The position numbers and the translations under genes were made by a program. Shown here one piece after another: positions 28,209-37,204 of a stretch of DNA of 64,000 bases (its first letter is position 1; each line of letters starts with the position of its first letter). Origin of the DNA: Thermosulfuriphilus ammonigenes (GTDB taxonomy: Bacteria > Desulfobacterota > Thermodesulfobacteria > Thermodesulfobacteriales > ST65); contig NZ_CP048877.1 in the NCBI RefSeq assembly GCF_011207455.1, positions 240,576 through 304,575 on the forward strand, read 5' to 3'. Below the pieces are notes generated by a model, which was given only the letters and a program-made list of their open reading frames with translations, was not told the origin of the DNA and searched no databases.

Positions 28209-28859
28209 ATGTTTCCGGCGACAAAGATAAATCGAGAAGGCCTTCCCTTTGTGGGTGGGGCCTTTTTGACGGCCCTTGGAGCCTGGCGCCTTGGCCGGAA
28301 GCGACTGGCCCTGGCTGCCTCAGCTACCGGTCTTTTTCTGGCCTATTTCTTTCGGGATCCCTATCGTCGTCCTCCCGAAGATCCGTCCTTTATTTTGGCC
28401 CCGGCCGACGGAAGAGTTATTGAAATCACCAGGGCCTATGAGGAAAACTTTCTTAAAGATTACGTCTTTAAGGTGAGCATTTTCATGACCGTCTTTGACG
28501 TTCATGTCAATCGAGCGCCGGTGGCCGGAAGAGTTCTTTCTTATATCCACCGACCGGGATGCTTCCTGGCCGCCAACAAGCCAAAGGCCAGCCAGGTAAA
28601 CGAACGGGCCTATCTTCTTCTTGAGCGAGATGATGGCCAGCGGATCTTGACTGTCCAGGTGGCCGGCCTTCTGGCCCGACGCATTGTCCGCTGGGTCAGG
28701 GAAGGCCAGAGCCTGGAGGCCGGAGAGCGATTTGGAATGATCCGTTTTGGTTCTCGACTGGATGTTTATTTTCCCACCCGGGCTCAAATTTTGGTTAGAG
28801 AAAAGGAACGAGTCCGGGCAGGAAAGACACCTATTGCTTATCTTCCTATAAGAGACTAA
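28209..28859 (+). CDS. psd: Phosphatidylserine decarboxylase proenzyme (short, archaeal-type)
   Basis: A 216-residue protein from ATG 28209; a TTG at 28191 is in frame but has no ribosome binding site. It holds two hydrophobic segments near the N-terminus, FRDPYRRPPED, APADGRV, the MTVFDVHVNRAPVAG block and the self-cleavage site RFGSRLDVYFP, where the Ser becomes the pyruvoyl group of the alpha subunit. It makes phosphatidylethanolamine from phosphatidylserine at the membrane. The gene lies nine bases before pssA, which makes its substrate. Confidence 0.93.
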   Translation: MFPATKINREGLPFVGGAFLTALGAWRLGRKRLALAASATGLFLAYFFRDPYRRPPEDPSFILAPADGRVIEITRAYEENFLKDYVFKVSIFMTVFDVHVNRAPVAGRVLSYIHRPGCFLAANKPKASQVNERAYLLLERDDGQRILTVQVAGLLARRIVRWVREGQSLEAGERFGMIRFGSRLDVYFPTRAQILVREKERVRAGKTPIAYLPIRD

Positions 28860-28868
28860 ATAGAAAAG

Positions 28869-29642
28869 ATGTCTGTTAGTCGAGAGAGGCACTATCGTAA
28901 AGGCCAGGAGCCTCCAAGCCGAAAGGGAGTCTTTTTGCTGCCCAGCCTCTTTACCACAGCCAGTCTTTTCTCTGGCTTCTATGCCCTTATTGCCGCCATA
29001 AATGGAGACTTCCTTCGGGCCGCAGTGGCTGTTATCTGCGCGGCCATCTTTGATATCCTCGATGGCCGAGTGGCCAGGGCGACCCACACCGTCTCGCGTT
29101 TTGGCACTGAATATGATTCTCTCTCTGACCTGGTCTCCTTCGGAGTTGCTCCAGCCATTTTGGCCTTCCTCTGGGCCCTCAAGCCTTATGGTCGCTTTGG
29201 CTGGCTGGCCGCCTTTCTTTATGTGGCCACTACCGCCCTAAGGCTGGCCCGTTTTAACATCCAAACAGGGATCGATCGCCGCTTTTTTGTCGGGCTTCCA
29301 AGTCCGGCGGCGGCAGGAATGGTAGCAACCTCTGTTCTCTTCTCCCACTATCTGGGGGCCGATGGTCCGGTAAAACATATCTCTGTCCTGGCCATGATTT
29401 ACCTTCTTTCATATCTCATGGTCAGTAATATTCGTTACTATAGCTTCAAAACCCTGGGCTTTCTTAACCAGAGGCCATTTTACACCCTGGTAGCCTTTGT
29501 CCTTATTTTCATCGTGGTGGCCACTGAGCCCCAGGTGACTCTCTTCTTTTTGGCCGCAGCCTATGTCCTCTCTGGCCCTCTCTTATTCCTCTCCTACCTT
29601 CTCCGGAGGAGAAGGGAAGAGTCCTCAGCGGCTACATCCTGA
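28869..29642 (+). CDS. pssA: CDP-diacylglycerol--serine O-phosphatidyltransferase
   Basis: A 257-residue membrane protein with about eight hydrophobic segments. The CDP-alcohol phosphotransferase motif DGRVARATHTVSRFGTEYDS fits D-G-x2-A-R-x8-G-x3-D-x3-D (the last Asp is three residues on). It transfers phosphatidyl groups from CDP-diacylglycerol to serine. It is clustered with psd between the ilv and leu genes, an order I associate with Deltaproteobacteria and relatives. Confidence 0.93.
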   Translation: MSVSRERHYRKGQEPPSRKGVFLLPSLFTTASLFSGFYALIAAINGDFLRAAVAVICAAIFDILDGRVARATHTVSRFGTEYDSLSDLVSFGVAPAILAFLWALKPYGRFGWLAAFLYVATTALRLARFNIQTGIDRRFFVGLPSPAAAGMVATSVLFSHYLGADGPVKHISVLAMIYLLSYLMVSNIRYYSFKTLGFLNQRPFYTLVAFVLIFIVVATEPQVTLFFLAAAYVLSGPLLFLSYLLRRRREESSAATS

Positions 29643-29661
29643 TTTTTGTCTGTTTCTGATT

Positions 29662-29681
29662 TATAATTTAGAATGATTCTA
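29662..29681 (+). promoter_or_regulatory. Possible -10 element and operator-like palindrome before leuA
   Basis: A consensus TATAAT (29662-29667) is followed at 29669-29681 by the palindrome TAGAAT-G-ATTCTA, about 25 bp before the leuA start. No convincing -35 box is seen, so this is a weak call; an operator or activator-dependent promoter is possible. Confidence 0.3.
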
Positions 29682-29704
29682 GATTATTTAAAGGAGAGTA
29701 AATC

Positions 29705-31261
29705 ATGTCCGAAAGAGTATATATCTTTGACACCACCCTGAGAGACGGGGAGCAGTCCCCCGGGGTTTCCCTCAACGTAGAAGAAAAGCTCCGTATCGCC
29801 CAGCAGCTTGAGCGTCTTAAGGTAGATGTTATTGAGGCAGGCTTTCCGGTAGCCTCTCCCGGAGACTTTGAGGCTGTAAAGAGAATCGCCGATGAGGTTA
29901 GGGGGCTAGAGGTAGCCGCTCTGGCCCGGGCTAATCAGAGAGATATAGATACCGCCTGGGAGGCCATAAAGAGAGCAGCTTCTCCCCGAATTCACACCTT
30001 CATTGCCACCAGTGATATTCACCTGAAATACAAACTTCGCAAAAGCCGGGAAGAGGTTTTGGAGCTAGCCGTATCTGCGGTAAAACATGCCTCCTCTTAT
30101 ACATCCAATGTGGAATTTTCAGCGGAAGATGCCACTCGAAGCGATCTGGCCTTTCTGGCCCAGGTGGTAGAGGCGGTCATTGAGGCCGGGGCCCGGGTGG
30201 TCAACATTCCGGATACCGTAGGCTACACCGTGCCCCATGAGTATGAGCGGATCATCTCTTATCTTAAGGAACACGTGGCCAATATCGACCGGGCCATCAT
30301 CAGTGTCCACTGTCACAATGATTTGGGGCTGGCTGTGGCCAACTCGGTGGCTGCCATCCGGGCCGGGGCCCGACAGATTGAGTGCACCATAAATGGTATT
30401 GGGGAGCGAGCGGGCAATGCGGCCATGGAGGAAATCGTTATGATCCTTCGCACCCGTCAAGACGTCTTCCCCTACCATACCGAGATAAATACCCGGCAGA
30501 TTGTCCCTACCAGTCGTCTGGTAAGTCATCTTACAGGGATGGTGGTTCAACCCAATAAGGCCATCGTGGGGGCCAATGCCTTTGCCCACGAGTCCGGTAT
30601 TCATCAGGATGGCGTTCTTAAGGAACGAAGCACCTACGAGATCATGAGCCCCGAGGACGTAGGCTGGAGCAAAAGCGCCATTGTCCTTGGGAAGCACTCC
30701 GGTCGTCATGCCCTTAAGGCCAAACTGGAGGAGCTCGGCTATCATCTTGCTGATGAAGAACTTGATCGGGTCTTTAGAAGATTTAAAGAGCTGGCAGACA
30801 AGAAACAGGAGATCTTTGACGAGGACATCGAGGCCATCGTCGCCGACGAAGTCTTTCGGTTGCCGGATAAATACGAACTCAAGTACCTTAACGTTATCTC
30901 GGGGACGACAACCATCCCTACGGCCATGGTTGAAGTCTCTATAGAAGGGCAGGGGACAAAAAGGCTGGCCGGTTTCGGGGTAGGGCCCATCGACGCCGCC
31001 TACAATGTCCTGGCTCAGATCACCGGTACCGCCAGCCGGCTTCTTAGGTTCTCGGTGACTTCCATCACCGGTGGCACCGATGCCCAGGGTGAGGTAACGG
31101 TACGGCTAGAAGAAGGAGGCCAGGTGGTTATGGGGCAGGGGGCCGATTCAGACATCATCGTGGCCGCGGCCAAGGCCTATCTCAACGCCCTCAACCGCTT
31201 GGAGAGGCTAAAGAAGAAAAATGAACGCCAGGTCCAAGGAATGTGCCCAGCAAAAGTGTAG
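29705..31261 (+). CDS. leuA: 2-isopropylmalate synthase
   Basis: A 518-residue cytosolic enzyme condensing acetyl-CoA with 2-oxoisovalerate, the committed step of leucine synthesis. The metal- and substrate-binding [12 protein letters not shown] lies at residues 9-20, with [15 protein letters not shown] and [12 protein letters not shown] in the TIM barrel. A C-terminal leucine-binding regulatory domain with [15 protein letters not shown] is present. The length matches LeuA of the typical bacterial type. AAGGAGAG precedes the ATG. Confidence 0.95.
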   Translation: MSERVYIFDTTLRDGEQSPGVSLNVEEKLRIAQQLERLKVDVIEAGFPVASPGDFEAVKRIADEVRGLEVAALARANQRDIDTAWEAIKRAASPRIHTFIATSDIHLKYKLRKSREEVLELAVSAVKHASSYTSNVEFSAEDATRSDLAFLAQVVEAVIEAGARVVNIPDTVGYTVPHEYERIISYLKEHVANIDRAIISVHCHNDLGLAVANSVAAIRAGARQIECTINGIGERAGNAAMEEIVMILRTRQDVFPYHTEINTRQIVPTSRLVSHLTGMVVQPNKAIVGANAFAHESGIHQDGVLKERSTYEIMSPEDVGWSKSAIVLGKHSGRHALKAKLEELGYHLADEELDRVFRRFKELADKKQEIFDEDIEAIVADEVFRLPDKYELKYLNVISGTTTIPTAMVEVSIEGQGTKRLAGFGVGPIDAAYNVLAQITGTASRLLRFSVTSITGGTDAQGEVTVRLEEGGQVVMGQGADSDIIVAAAKAYLNALNRLERLKKKNERQVQGMCPAKV

Positions 31262-31270
31262 GAGGAAGCT

Positions 31271-32548
31271 ATGCCCAGACCAATGACCATTGCCGAAAAG
31301 ATTCTTGCCAGTCATGCGGGAAAAGAGTGGGTAGAACCGGGAGAACTCATCGAGGTAGATGTAGATTTGGCCTTGGGGAACGACATCACTGCTCCCATTG
31401 CCATCCGGGTTTTTCGGGAGACAGGGGTTCCCCGCGTTTTTGATCGGGAGAAAATTGCCTTGGTGGCTGATCATTTCGTCCCCAATAAAGATATCAAGAG
31501 TGCTGAACAGGCCAAAATGCTTCGGGATTTCGCTAAAGAGCAGGGGATTGTCCACCATTACGATGGGGGACAAATGGGCATCGAACACGTCCTTCTGCCG
31601 GAAAAAGGGCTGGTTCTTCCAGGCGACGTGGTCATCGGAGCCGACTCGCATACCTGTACCTACGGGGCCCTGGGGGCCTTTGCTACCGGGGTGGGATCCA
31701 CCGATCTGGCCGCTACCTGGATCTCCGGGAAGACCTGGTTTAAGGTCCCAGAGACCATCCGTTTTGTTTACCACGGCCAAAGGAGGCCCTGGGTCACAGG
31801 GAAGGACCTTATTCTCCACACTATCGGTGACATTGGGGTAGATGGGGCCCTTTACAAGGTGATGGAATTTGCTGGAGAGGCCATCAGGAAACTACCCATG
31901 GCCGACCGCTTTTCCATGAGCAATATGGCTATTGAGGCCGGGGGTAAGGCCGGTCTCATCGAACCTGATCGAATCACCCTTAATTGGGTCCGTCGGCGGG
32001 CCAAAAGGGATTTTAGGGTCTTTAAAAGCGACAAGAAGGCCCGGTACCTGGAGGTAAGAGACTATGATGTTGCCCGAATTGAACCCCAGGTAGCCTTTCC
32101 CCACCTACCATCTAACACCAAGCCCATCTCTGAGGTGGGGCGAATAGACCTGGATCAGGTCTTCATCGGCTCCTGCACTAATGGACGTCTGGAAGACCTG
32201 GCCATTGCCGCCAAGATTCTTAAAGGCCGCCGGGTCAATTCCAACCTGAGGCTGATTATCATTCCGGCCACCCCCCATGTCTGGTCAGAGGCCTTAAGGC
32301 GTGGTTACTTGCGGGTTTTTATGGAGGCCGGTGCGGTTATCGGCCCTCCTACGTGTGGTCCATGTCTCGGAGGCCATATGGGAATCCTGGCCCGCGGCGA
32401 AAGGGCCCTGGCCACTACTAACCGCAACTTTGTCGGTCGGATGGGGCATCCTGAAAGCGAGGTCTATTTGGCCAGCCCCGCCGTAGCCGCGGCCAGTGCC
32501 GTTCTGGGCTATATAGCCAGCCCTGAGGAGCTAGGAATCAAAGAATAG
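31271..32548 (+). CDS. leuC: 3-isopropylmalate dehydratase large subunit
   Basis: A 425-residue aconitase-family subunit of the shorter LeuC/HacA type. The three Fe-S ligand cysteines lie in GSCTNGRLEDL and GPPTCGPCLGGHMG; SADxH-like ADSHTCTYGALG is also present. With LeuD it isomerises 2- to 3-isopropylmalate. A homoaconitase role cannot be excluded from sequence alone, but position between leuA and leuD favours leucine synthesis. Confidence 0.94.
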   Translation: MPRPMTIAEKILASHAGKEWVEPGELIEVDVDLALGNDITAPIAIRVFRETGVPRVFDREKIALVADHFVPNKDIKSAEQAKMLRDFAKEQGIVHHYDGGQMGIEHVLLPEKGLVLPGDVVIGADSHTCTYGALGAFATGVGSTDLAATWISGKTWFKVPETIRFVYHGQRRPWVTGKDLILHTIGDIGVDGALYKVMEFAGEAIRKLPMADRFSMSNMAIEAGGKAGLIEPDRITLNWVRRRAKRDFRVFKSDKKARYLEVRDYDVARIEPQVAFPHLPSNTKPISEVGRIDLDQVFIGSCTNGRLEDLAIAAKILKGRRVNSNLRLIIIPATPHVWSEALRRGYLRVFMEAGAVIGPPTCGPCLGGHMGILARGERALATTNRNFVGRMGHPESEVYLASPAVAAASAVLGYIASPEELGIKE

Positions 32549-32557
32549 GAGGAGAGA

Positions 32558-33070
32558 ATGAAGTTTCGCGGGCGAGTCTTTAAGTTTGGAGACAATATCG
32601 ACACCGATGCCATTATCCCGGCGCGTTATCTGAACACCTCAGACCCAGATGAGCTGGCCAAACACTGCATGGAGGATGCCGACCCCGAGTTTGCCCAGAA
32701 GGTCAGGCCGGGGGATATCATTGTTGCTGGGGCCAACTTTGGCTGCGGCTCCTCCAGAGAGCATGCCCCTATCGCCATCAAGGCCGCCGGAGTCTCCTGT
32801 GTCATCGCCAAAAGTTTCGCCCGGATCTTCTACCGCAACGCCTTTAACATGGGGCTTCCTATTTTTGAGAGCCAGGAGGCGGCCGAGGAAATCAAAACCG
32901 GCGATGAGATCGAGGTGAATGCTGAAACAGGGGAGATTCACAATCTGACCACTGGCAAGACCTACCGCTGCCAGCCGATTCCCGAATTTATGCGCAACCT
33001 GTTAAAAGAGGGCGGCTTGATCCCATACATCATGAAGAAGTATCAGGACAAAGCGGCCACCAGCCCTTGA
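32558..33070 (+). CDS. leuD: 3-isopropylmalate dehydratase small subunit
   Basis: A 170-residue swivelling-domain subunit. [15 protein letters not shown] at the start and [21 protein letters not shown] with the substrate-binding loop are conserved. It follows leuC by nine bases. No leuB follows; tRNA-Arg comes next, so 3-isopropylmalate dehydrogenase must be elsewhere. Confidence 0.95.
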   Translation: MKFRGRVFKFGDNIDTDAIIPARYLNTSDPDELAKHCMEDADPEFAQKVRPGDIIVAGANFGCGSSREHAPIAIKAAGVSCVIAKSFARIFYRNAFNMGLPIFESQEAAEEIKTGDEIEVNAETGEIHNLTTGKTYRCQPIPEFMRNLLKEGGLIPYIMKKYQDKAATSP

Positions 33071-33099
33071 TTGACAAGGACTGAAGAGGTGGTTAATTA
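33071..33099 (+). promoter_or_regulatory. Promoter for tRNA-Arg
   Basis: A consensus TTGACA (33071-33076), directly after the leuD stop, and a weak TAATTA (33094-33099), 17 bp apart, lie 16 bp before the tRNA. The tRNA-Lys gene at 59888 has the same geometry. Confidence 0.5.
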
Positions 33100-33115
33100 A
33101 AAGCACACTTAACGA

Positions 33116-33192
33116 GGGCACGTAGCTCAGTAGGACAGAGCGTTGGCCTCCGGAGCCAGAGGTCGTGGGTTCGAATCCCGCCGTGCCCTCCA
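33116..33192 (+). tRNA. tRNA-Arg (CCG anticodon), CCA encoded
   Basis: A full cloverleaf: acceptor GGGCACG pairs with CGTGCCC; D arm GCTC..GAGC; anticodon arm TTGGC-CTCCGGA-GCCAG giving CCG; T arm GTGGG-TTCGAAT-CCCGC. CCA is encoded. The discriminator base is U, which is unusual for a tRNA-Arg. Confidence 0.95.
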
Positions 33193-33389
33193 TTCAGCCC
33201 TTAGACCTTCCTTAGACCAGTCTGATTTAAACCCGGCCGCCCCTCAGGGGAAGAAAAAATTATCTGGGTTCTTTAATTTTACATAATATATCTTATCAGA
33301 CGTTTTATGCTGGGGGAGTCGCGAATGCTTGCCCTCTGGGCCATTGACGGCTATCTTCGGTCAAGAACACCGGGAAGTACCGAGAGATC

Positions 33390-33920
33390 ATGTCAGAGTG
33401 TGATTGCTGCCTGGGACCAAGCGGAGAGATTATAGATCTCCTCACAGGAGAACCGGTTCCCGACCTTGATCGGGAAAGGATCAAGCAGAAGATCCTCAAA
33501 TTTCTCCTTGAACAAAAGGGCTATCGCAAAGAAGACTTCCTCCCCAACGTGGACCTTGATGTTCGGGCCGGCGACAAGATCCTTACCGCCCGCCTGGATC
33601 TGGTGGTCCAAATAGACGGCCGACCGGCAATGATTATCCGTTGCGCTCCCGGATCCGTAGTCAGCCGAGAACGCGGAACCATTGCCGCCGCCAGGCTTCT
33701 CAAAAAGGAGTACATCATCCCGGTGGCTATTCAGGCCTCGGCCCAGGAGGCAGCCATCCTGGACCCAATCAACAAAAAGGCCGTGGCCTACGGCTGGGAG
33801 CACATTCCCTCAAGAGAAGAGCTCACCTCTCTCCTTAAAGGCTGGACTCCTACCGCCCTTCCCCCAGGCCGCCGCCCACAAGAAGAACGAATCCTTTTCG
33901 CCTACGATGCCCACACCTGA
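33390..33920 (+). CDS. Solitary HsdR N-terminal (HSDR_N)-like protein lacking the canonical ExK
   Basis: A 176-residue protein resembling the PD-(D/E)xK N-terminal domain of type I restriction HsdR: LDLVVQIDGRPAMIIRCAPGS corresponds to the nuclease core. The Asp is kept, but the usual E-C-K is replaced by I-R-C followed by APGS, so nuclease activity is doubtful. RERGTIAAARLLKKEYIIPVAIQ follows. An N-terminal CDCC stretch is odd. No hsdS or hsdM is nearby. I know similar solitary proteins in Deltaproteobacteria, but their role is unknown. A 7 bp GC hairpin follows. Confidence 0.65.
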   Translation: MSECDCCLGPSGEIIDLLTGEPVPDLDRERIKQKILKFLLEQKGYRKEDFLPNVDLDVRAGDKILTARLDLVVQIDGRPAMIIRCAPGSVVSRERGTIAAARLLKKEYIIPVAIQASAQEAAILDPINKKAVAYGWEHIPSREELTSLLKGWTPTALPPGRRPQEERILFAYDAHT

Positions 33921-33933
33921 CCAGGCACCTGTC

Positions 33934-33950
33934 CGGTGCGGCCCGCACCG
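33934..33950 (+). terminator. GC hairpin after the HsdR_N-like gene
   Basis: A perfect seven-base stem CGGTGCG / CGCACCG with a three-base loop, 14 nt past the stop. No U tract follows, so termination is uncertain. Confidence 0.3.
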
Positions 33951-34063
33951 AAAGAAGAGCAGCCTGCAACCTAAAATAAAGTTTAAAAATCAAGCACAAC
34001 TATTCATTTTAGCGAAAACATTTTCATGAACATATCTGCCCAGATCCCTTGGATCTCTTTTCG

Positions 34064-34093
34064 TTGACACCGGCAGTCTTTGAAAGCTATCAT
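34064..34093 (+). promoter_or_regulatory. Strong sigma-70-type promoter for livK
   Basis: TTGACA (34064-34069) and TATCAT (34088-34093, five of six matches), 18 bp apart, about 37 bp before the livK ATG. It is the best sigma-70-like promoter in the window. Confidence 0.75.
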
Positions 34094-34130
34094 CCCGGCA
34101 ATCTAAAAATTTTCTATAAGGAGGGATTCC

Positions 34131-35273
34131 ATGAAGAGATTCTTCTCGCTTGCCTTGCTCCTGGCCTGGCTGGCCGGTGTCGGCTCGGCCCTGGCGACCC
34201 AGGCCTACCGAATAGGTGCTGTCTTCTCCATCACCGGCCCGACCTCCTTTATCGGGGAGCCAGAGCGCAATACCCTAGAGATGATGGTTGAGGAAATCAA
34301 CAAGGCCGGCGGGATAAATGGTCACCCCCTGGAGGCCATCATATATGATACCGAAGGTGATGAAACCAACGCCGTCAAAAAGGTCCAGCGGCTTATTTCC
34401 AGGGACCGGGTTCTGGCCATTATCGGCCCCAGCCGTACAGGAACTACCATGGCCGTGATCCCCTTTGTGGAACGTTATCGAGTCCCTCTGATCTCCTGCG
34501 CCGCTGGCGTTAAGATTACCGAGCCGGTAAAGCCCTGGGTTTTTAAGACCCCTCAGACCGATCGCATGGCCGTAAAGCGCATCTATGGCCACCTGAAGAA
34601 AAAGGGCCTTAAGCGCGTGGCCATCATCACTGCCTCCACCGGTTTTGGTCAAAGCGGCCGAGAGGAGCTGAAGAGATTGGCCCCCGAGTTCGGCATCGAG
34701 CTGGTGGCCGACGAGATCTTCGGCCCCAAAGACGTGGACATGACCCCTCAGCTAACCAGGATAAGAGGGCTTAAACCCCAGGCGGTCATCTGTTGGGGAA
34801 CCAATCCTGGGCCGGCCATTGTGGCCAAAAACATGCGTCAGCTAGGGTTCAATGTTCCCCTTTATATGAGCCATGGAGTGGCCTCGAAAAAATTCATCCA
34901 GCTAGCCGGGCCAGCCGCTGAGGGAATTATCCTTCCGGCAGGGAAAATCTTGGTAGCCGATAAGCTTCCCGACTCTGACCCCCAGAAGGCCATCCTTTTA
35001 GAATACATTGCCAAATACAAGGCCCGCTACGGCCAGGAGCCGTCTGCCTTTGGTGGTCATGCCTATGACGCCCTTGGGCTTCTGGTAAGGGCCCTTAAGG
35101 AAGCCGGGGCCGACCGAGCCAAGATCAGACAGGCCCTGGAGAACATTAAAGGCTTTGTCGGAATCCATGGAATCTTCAATATGTCTCCCCAGGATCACAA
35201 CGGTCTTGATGAAAAAGAGGCCTTTGTCATGGTGGTAATCAAAAACGGCAACTGGGAACTCCTCAAAGACTGA
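34131..35273 (+). CDS. livK: Branched-chain amino acid ABC transporter substrate-binding protein
   Basis: A 380-residue periplasmic type I binding protein. The signal peptide (MKRFFSLALLLAWLAG, cleavage near ALA-TQA) is followed by YRIGAVFSITGPTSF, GGINGHPLEAIIYD and the usual two-lobe fold with the C-terminal FNMSPQDHNGLD. A strong promoter and AAGGAGG precede it. It starts a livKHMGF operon; aromatic acids or amides are possible substrates given the PaaK-like gene at the end. Confidence 0.93.
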   Translation: MKRFFSLALLLAWLAGVGSALATQAYRIGAVFSITGPTSFIGEPERNTLEMMVEEINKAGGINGHPLEAIIYDTEGDETNAVKKVQRLISRDRVLAIIGPSRTGTTMAVIPFVERYRVPLISCAAGVKITEPVKPWVFKTPQTDRMAVKRIYGHLKKKGLKRVAIITASTGFGQSGREELKRLAPEFGIELVADEIFGPKDVDMTPQLTRIRGLKPQAVICWGTNPGPAIVAKNMRQLGFNVPLYMSHGVASKKFIQLAGPAAEGIILPAGKILVADKLPDSDPQKAILLEYIAKYKARYGQEPSAFGGHAYDALGLLVRALKEAGADRAKIRQALENIKGFVGIHGIFNMSPQDHNGLDEKEAFVMVVIKNGNWELLKD

Positions 35274-35283
35274 TATCTTCAAA

Positions 35284-35309
35284 GGGCCCGGGGAAGAGCC
35301 CCCGGGCCC
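35284..35309 (+). other. Intercistronic GC hairpin between livK and livH
   Basis: A perfect ten-base stem (GGGCCCGGGG / CCCCGGGCCC) with a six-base loop and no U tract. Such a hairpin can protect the 3' end of the binding-protein message or lower downstream expression. Confidence 0.6.
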
Positions 35310-35372
35310 TGCCTTGATGGTCGCCCTTCCCTGTGGCATACTCCGGCCTCAAATCTCTGAGGCCTTTTCTCT

Positions 35373-36248
35373 ATGAGTGAACTTCTACAATATCTGTTCT
35401 CCGGACTCACCAATGGGGCCATCTACGCCCTTATCGCCCTGGGCTTTACCATCATCTTTAACGCCACCGAGGTTATAAATTTCGCCCAGGGTGAATTTGT
35501 TATGTTGGGGGCCATGATTTTGGCCACCCTCTGCCAACACACCTCTCTCCCCCTGCCCCTGGCCTTTGTGATCACCATGGCCATTGTGGCCGCAGTGGGA
35601 GTAATGATGGAACGCCTCACCATTAGGCCCGCCAGAAAGGCCAGCCCCCTGGTTCTGATCATCATCACCATTGGGGTATCCATCCTCATCAAGGGAGTGG
35701 CCATGCTTATCTGGGGCAAAGACCCTTTACCTGTTCCGGCCTTCTCCGGTGAGAAGCCCATATTCATTATGGGAGCCACCCTGATCCCCCAAGGCCTCTG
35801 GGTCCTGGGGGTAGGGCTGGTAGCTGTAGCCCTTACCCAGTGGTTCTTTCAGGGAACCATTATGGGTAAGGCCATGAGGGCCTGCGCTGTGAGTCAGCGG
35901 GCAGCCAGCCTGATAGGGATTAACGTCTCCCCTCTTGTTCTCATCTCCTTTGCCTTGAGTGCAGCCACCTCGGCCATTGCCGGCATGGTCATCTCACCCA
36001 TTACCTTTGCCACCTATGATATGGGCACCATGCTGGGCCTCAAGGGCTTTTGCGCCGCTGTTCTAGGCGGCCTGGGAAGTGGATTGGGGTCCATAATGGG
36101 AGGCTTCCTTTTGGGGATCCTTGAGTCCTTAGCCGCTGGCTTGATATCTTCGGCCTATAAAGACGCCGTGGCCTTCTTCATCCTCATCTTGGTGCTCCTT
36201 CTCCGTCCCCAGGGTCTTTTCGGACTCAAGGAGGTTAAGAAGCTCTGA
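35373..36248 (+). CDS. livH: Branched-chain amino acid ABC permease LivH
   Basis: A 291-residue protein with eight or more membrane segments. Family motifs NGAIYALIALGFTIIFNATEVINFAQGEFVM (first 40 residues) and the EAA-like loop AVSQRAASLIGIN are clear. It pairs with LivM to form the inner-membrane channel. Its stop overlaps the livM start by one base. Confidence 0.93.
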   Translation: MSELLQYLFSGLTNGAIYALIALGFTIIFNATEVINFAQGEFVMLGAMILATLCQHTSLPLPLAFVITMAIVAAVGVMMERLTIRPARKASPLVLIIITIGVSILIKGVAMLIWGKDPLPVPAFSGEKPIFIMGATLIPQGLWVLGVGLVAVALTQWFFQGTIMGKAMRACAVSQRAASLIGINVSPLVLISFALSAATSAIAGMVISPITFATYDMGTMLGLKGFCAAVLGGLGSGLGSIMGGFLLGILESLAAGLISSAYKDAVAFFILILVLLLRPQGLFGLKEVKKL

Positions 36249-37204
36249 TGCCTGGCTTCAAGAAGGATCACCTCGGAGTTTTAGGACTTTTGGTCTTTAC
36301 CCTGGTGGTTCCTTTTGCCATCCAAAATGACTATCACCTTAACGTCTTGGTTATCCTGGGCATAAACGCCATTATCGTCGTAGGACTATCTCTCCTCATG
36401 GGCTATGCCGGTCAGGTCTCCCTTGGACATGCCGCCTTCTACGGTTTAGGGGCCTATACTTCAGGGATCTTGACCGCCACCTATGGTCTCAACCAGCCCC
36501 TGGCTTGGCTGGCCGCGCTCTGTTTTTCCGCTCTGGTGGCCTTAATCCTGGCCCTGGCGACCCTGAGGCTAAAGGGACATTATCTGGCCATGGCCACCCT
36601 CGGCTTTGGGGTCATTGTCTATGTCTTCTTTAAGGAGATGACCTGGCTCACCGGCGGGCCCTCTGGTCTGGTGGGCATCCCCTTGCTCAAGATCATGGGC
36701 CATGAGCTAACCAAACCGGTGGAATATTTTCTTCTTATCTGGGGGATCCTGACTTTTGTTTGTTTCATGGCGGTAAATCTGGTGGATTCTCCCTTCGGCA
36801 AATCCCTTATGGCCATCCACACCAGCGAGGCTGCGGCCCAGGCCATGGGCATTAATACCATGAGACTCAAGGTGATTGTCTTTGTGCTCAGCGCTGTTCT
36901 GGCCGCCCTGGCCGGTGTCCTTTACGCCCATTTCGTTACCTTTATCTCCCCTACTTCCTTTGGTTTTATCTTCTCTGTCAAGCTAGTGACCATGGTGGTC
37001 ATTGGAGGAATGGCCAATCTCTGGGGGGCCCTAGCCGGCACAGTCCTTCTAACGGTGCTGCCAGAGTTCTTAGTAGTTCTGGAAGACTATGACGTAATAG
37101 TCTTTGGTCTCATCCTGGTAGTGGTGATGATTTTCATGCCTGAAGGCCTCATTCGGGGTCTTTTAGCCCTAACCAGAGGAGGAAACCTGTGGCGAACCAG
37201 GTAA
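36248..37204 (+). CDS. livM: Branched-chain amino acid ABC permease LivM
   Basis: A 318-residue polytopic membrane protein. LMGYAGQVSLGHAAFYGLGAY and the cytoplasmic loop with SLMAIHTSEAAAQAMGIN contacting the ATPases are typical of LivM. It has about nine membrane segments. The 3' end overlaps livG by 16 nt. Confidence 0.93.
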   Translation: MPGFKKDHLGVLGLLVFTLVVPFAIQNDYHLNVLVILGINAIIVVGLSLLMGYAGQVSLGHAAFYGLGAYTSGILTATYGLNQPLAWLAALCFSALVALILALATLRLKGHYLAMATLGFGVIVYVFFKEMTWLTGGPSGLVGIPLLKIMGHELTKPVEYFLLIWGILTFVCFMAVNLVDSPFGKSLMAIHTSEAAAQAMGINTMRLKVIVFVLSAVLAALAGVLYAHFVTFISPTSFGFIFSVKLVTMVVIGGMANLWGALAGTVLLTVLPEFLVVLEDYDVIVFGLILVVVMIFMPEGLIRGLLALTRGGNLWRTR

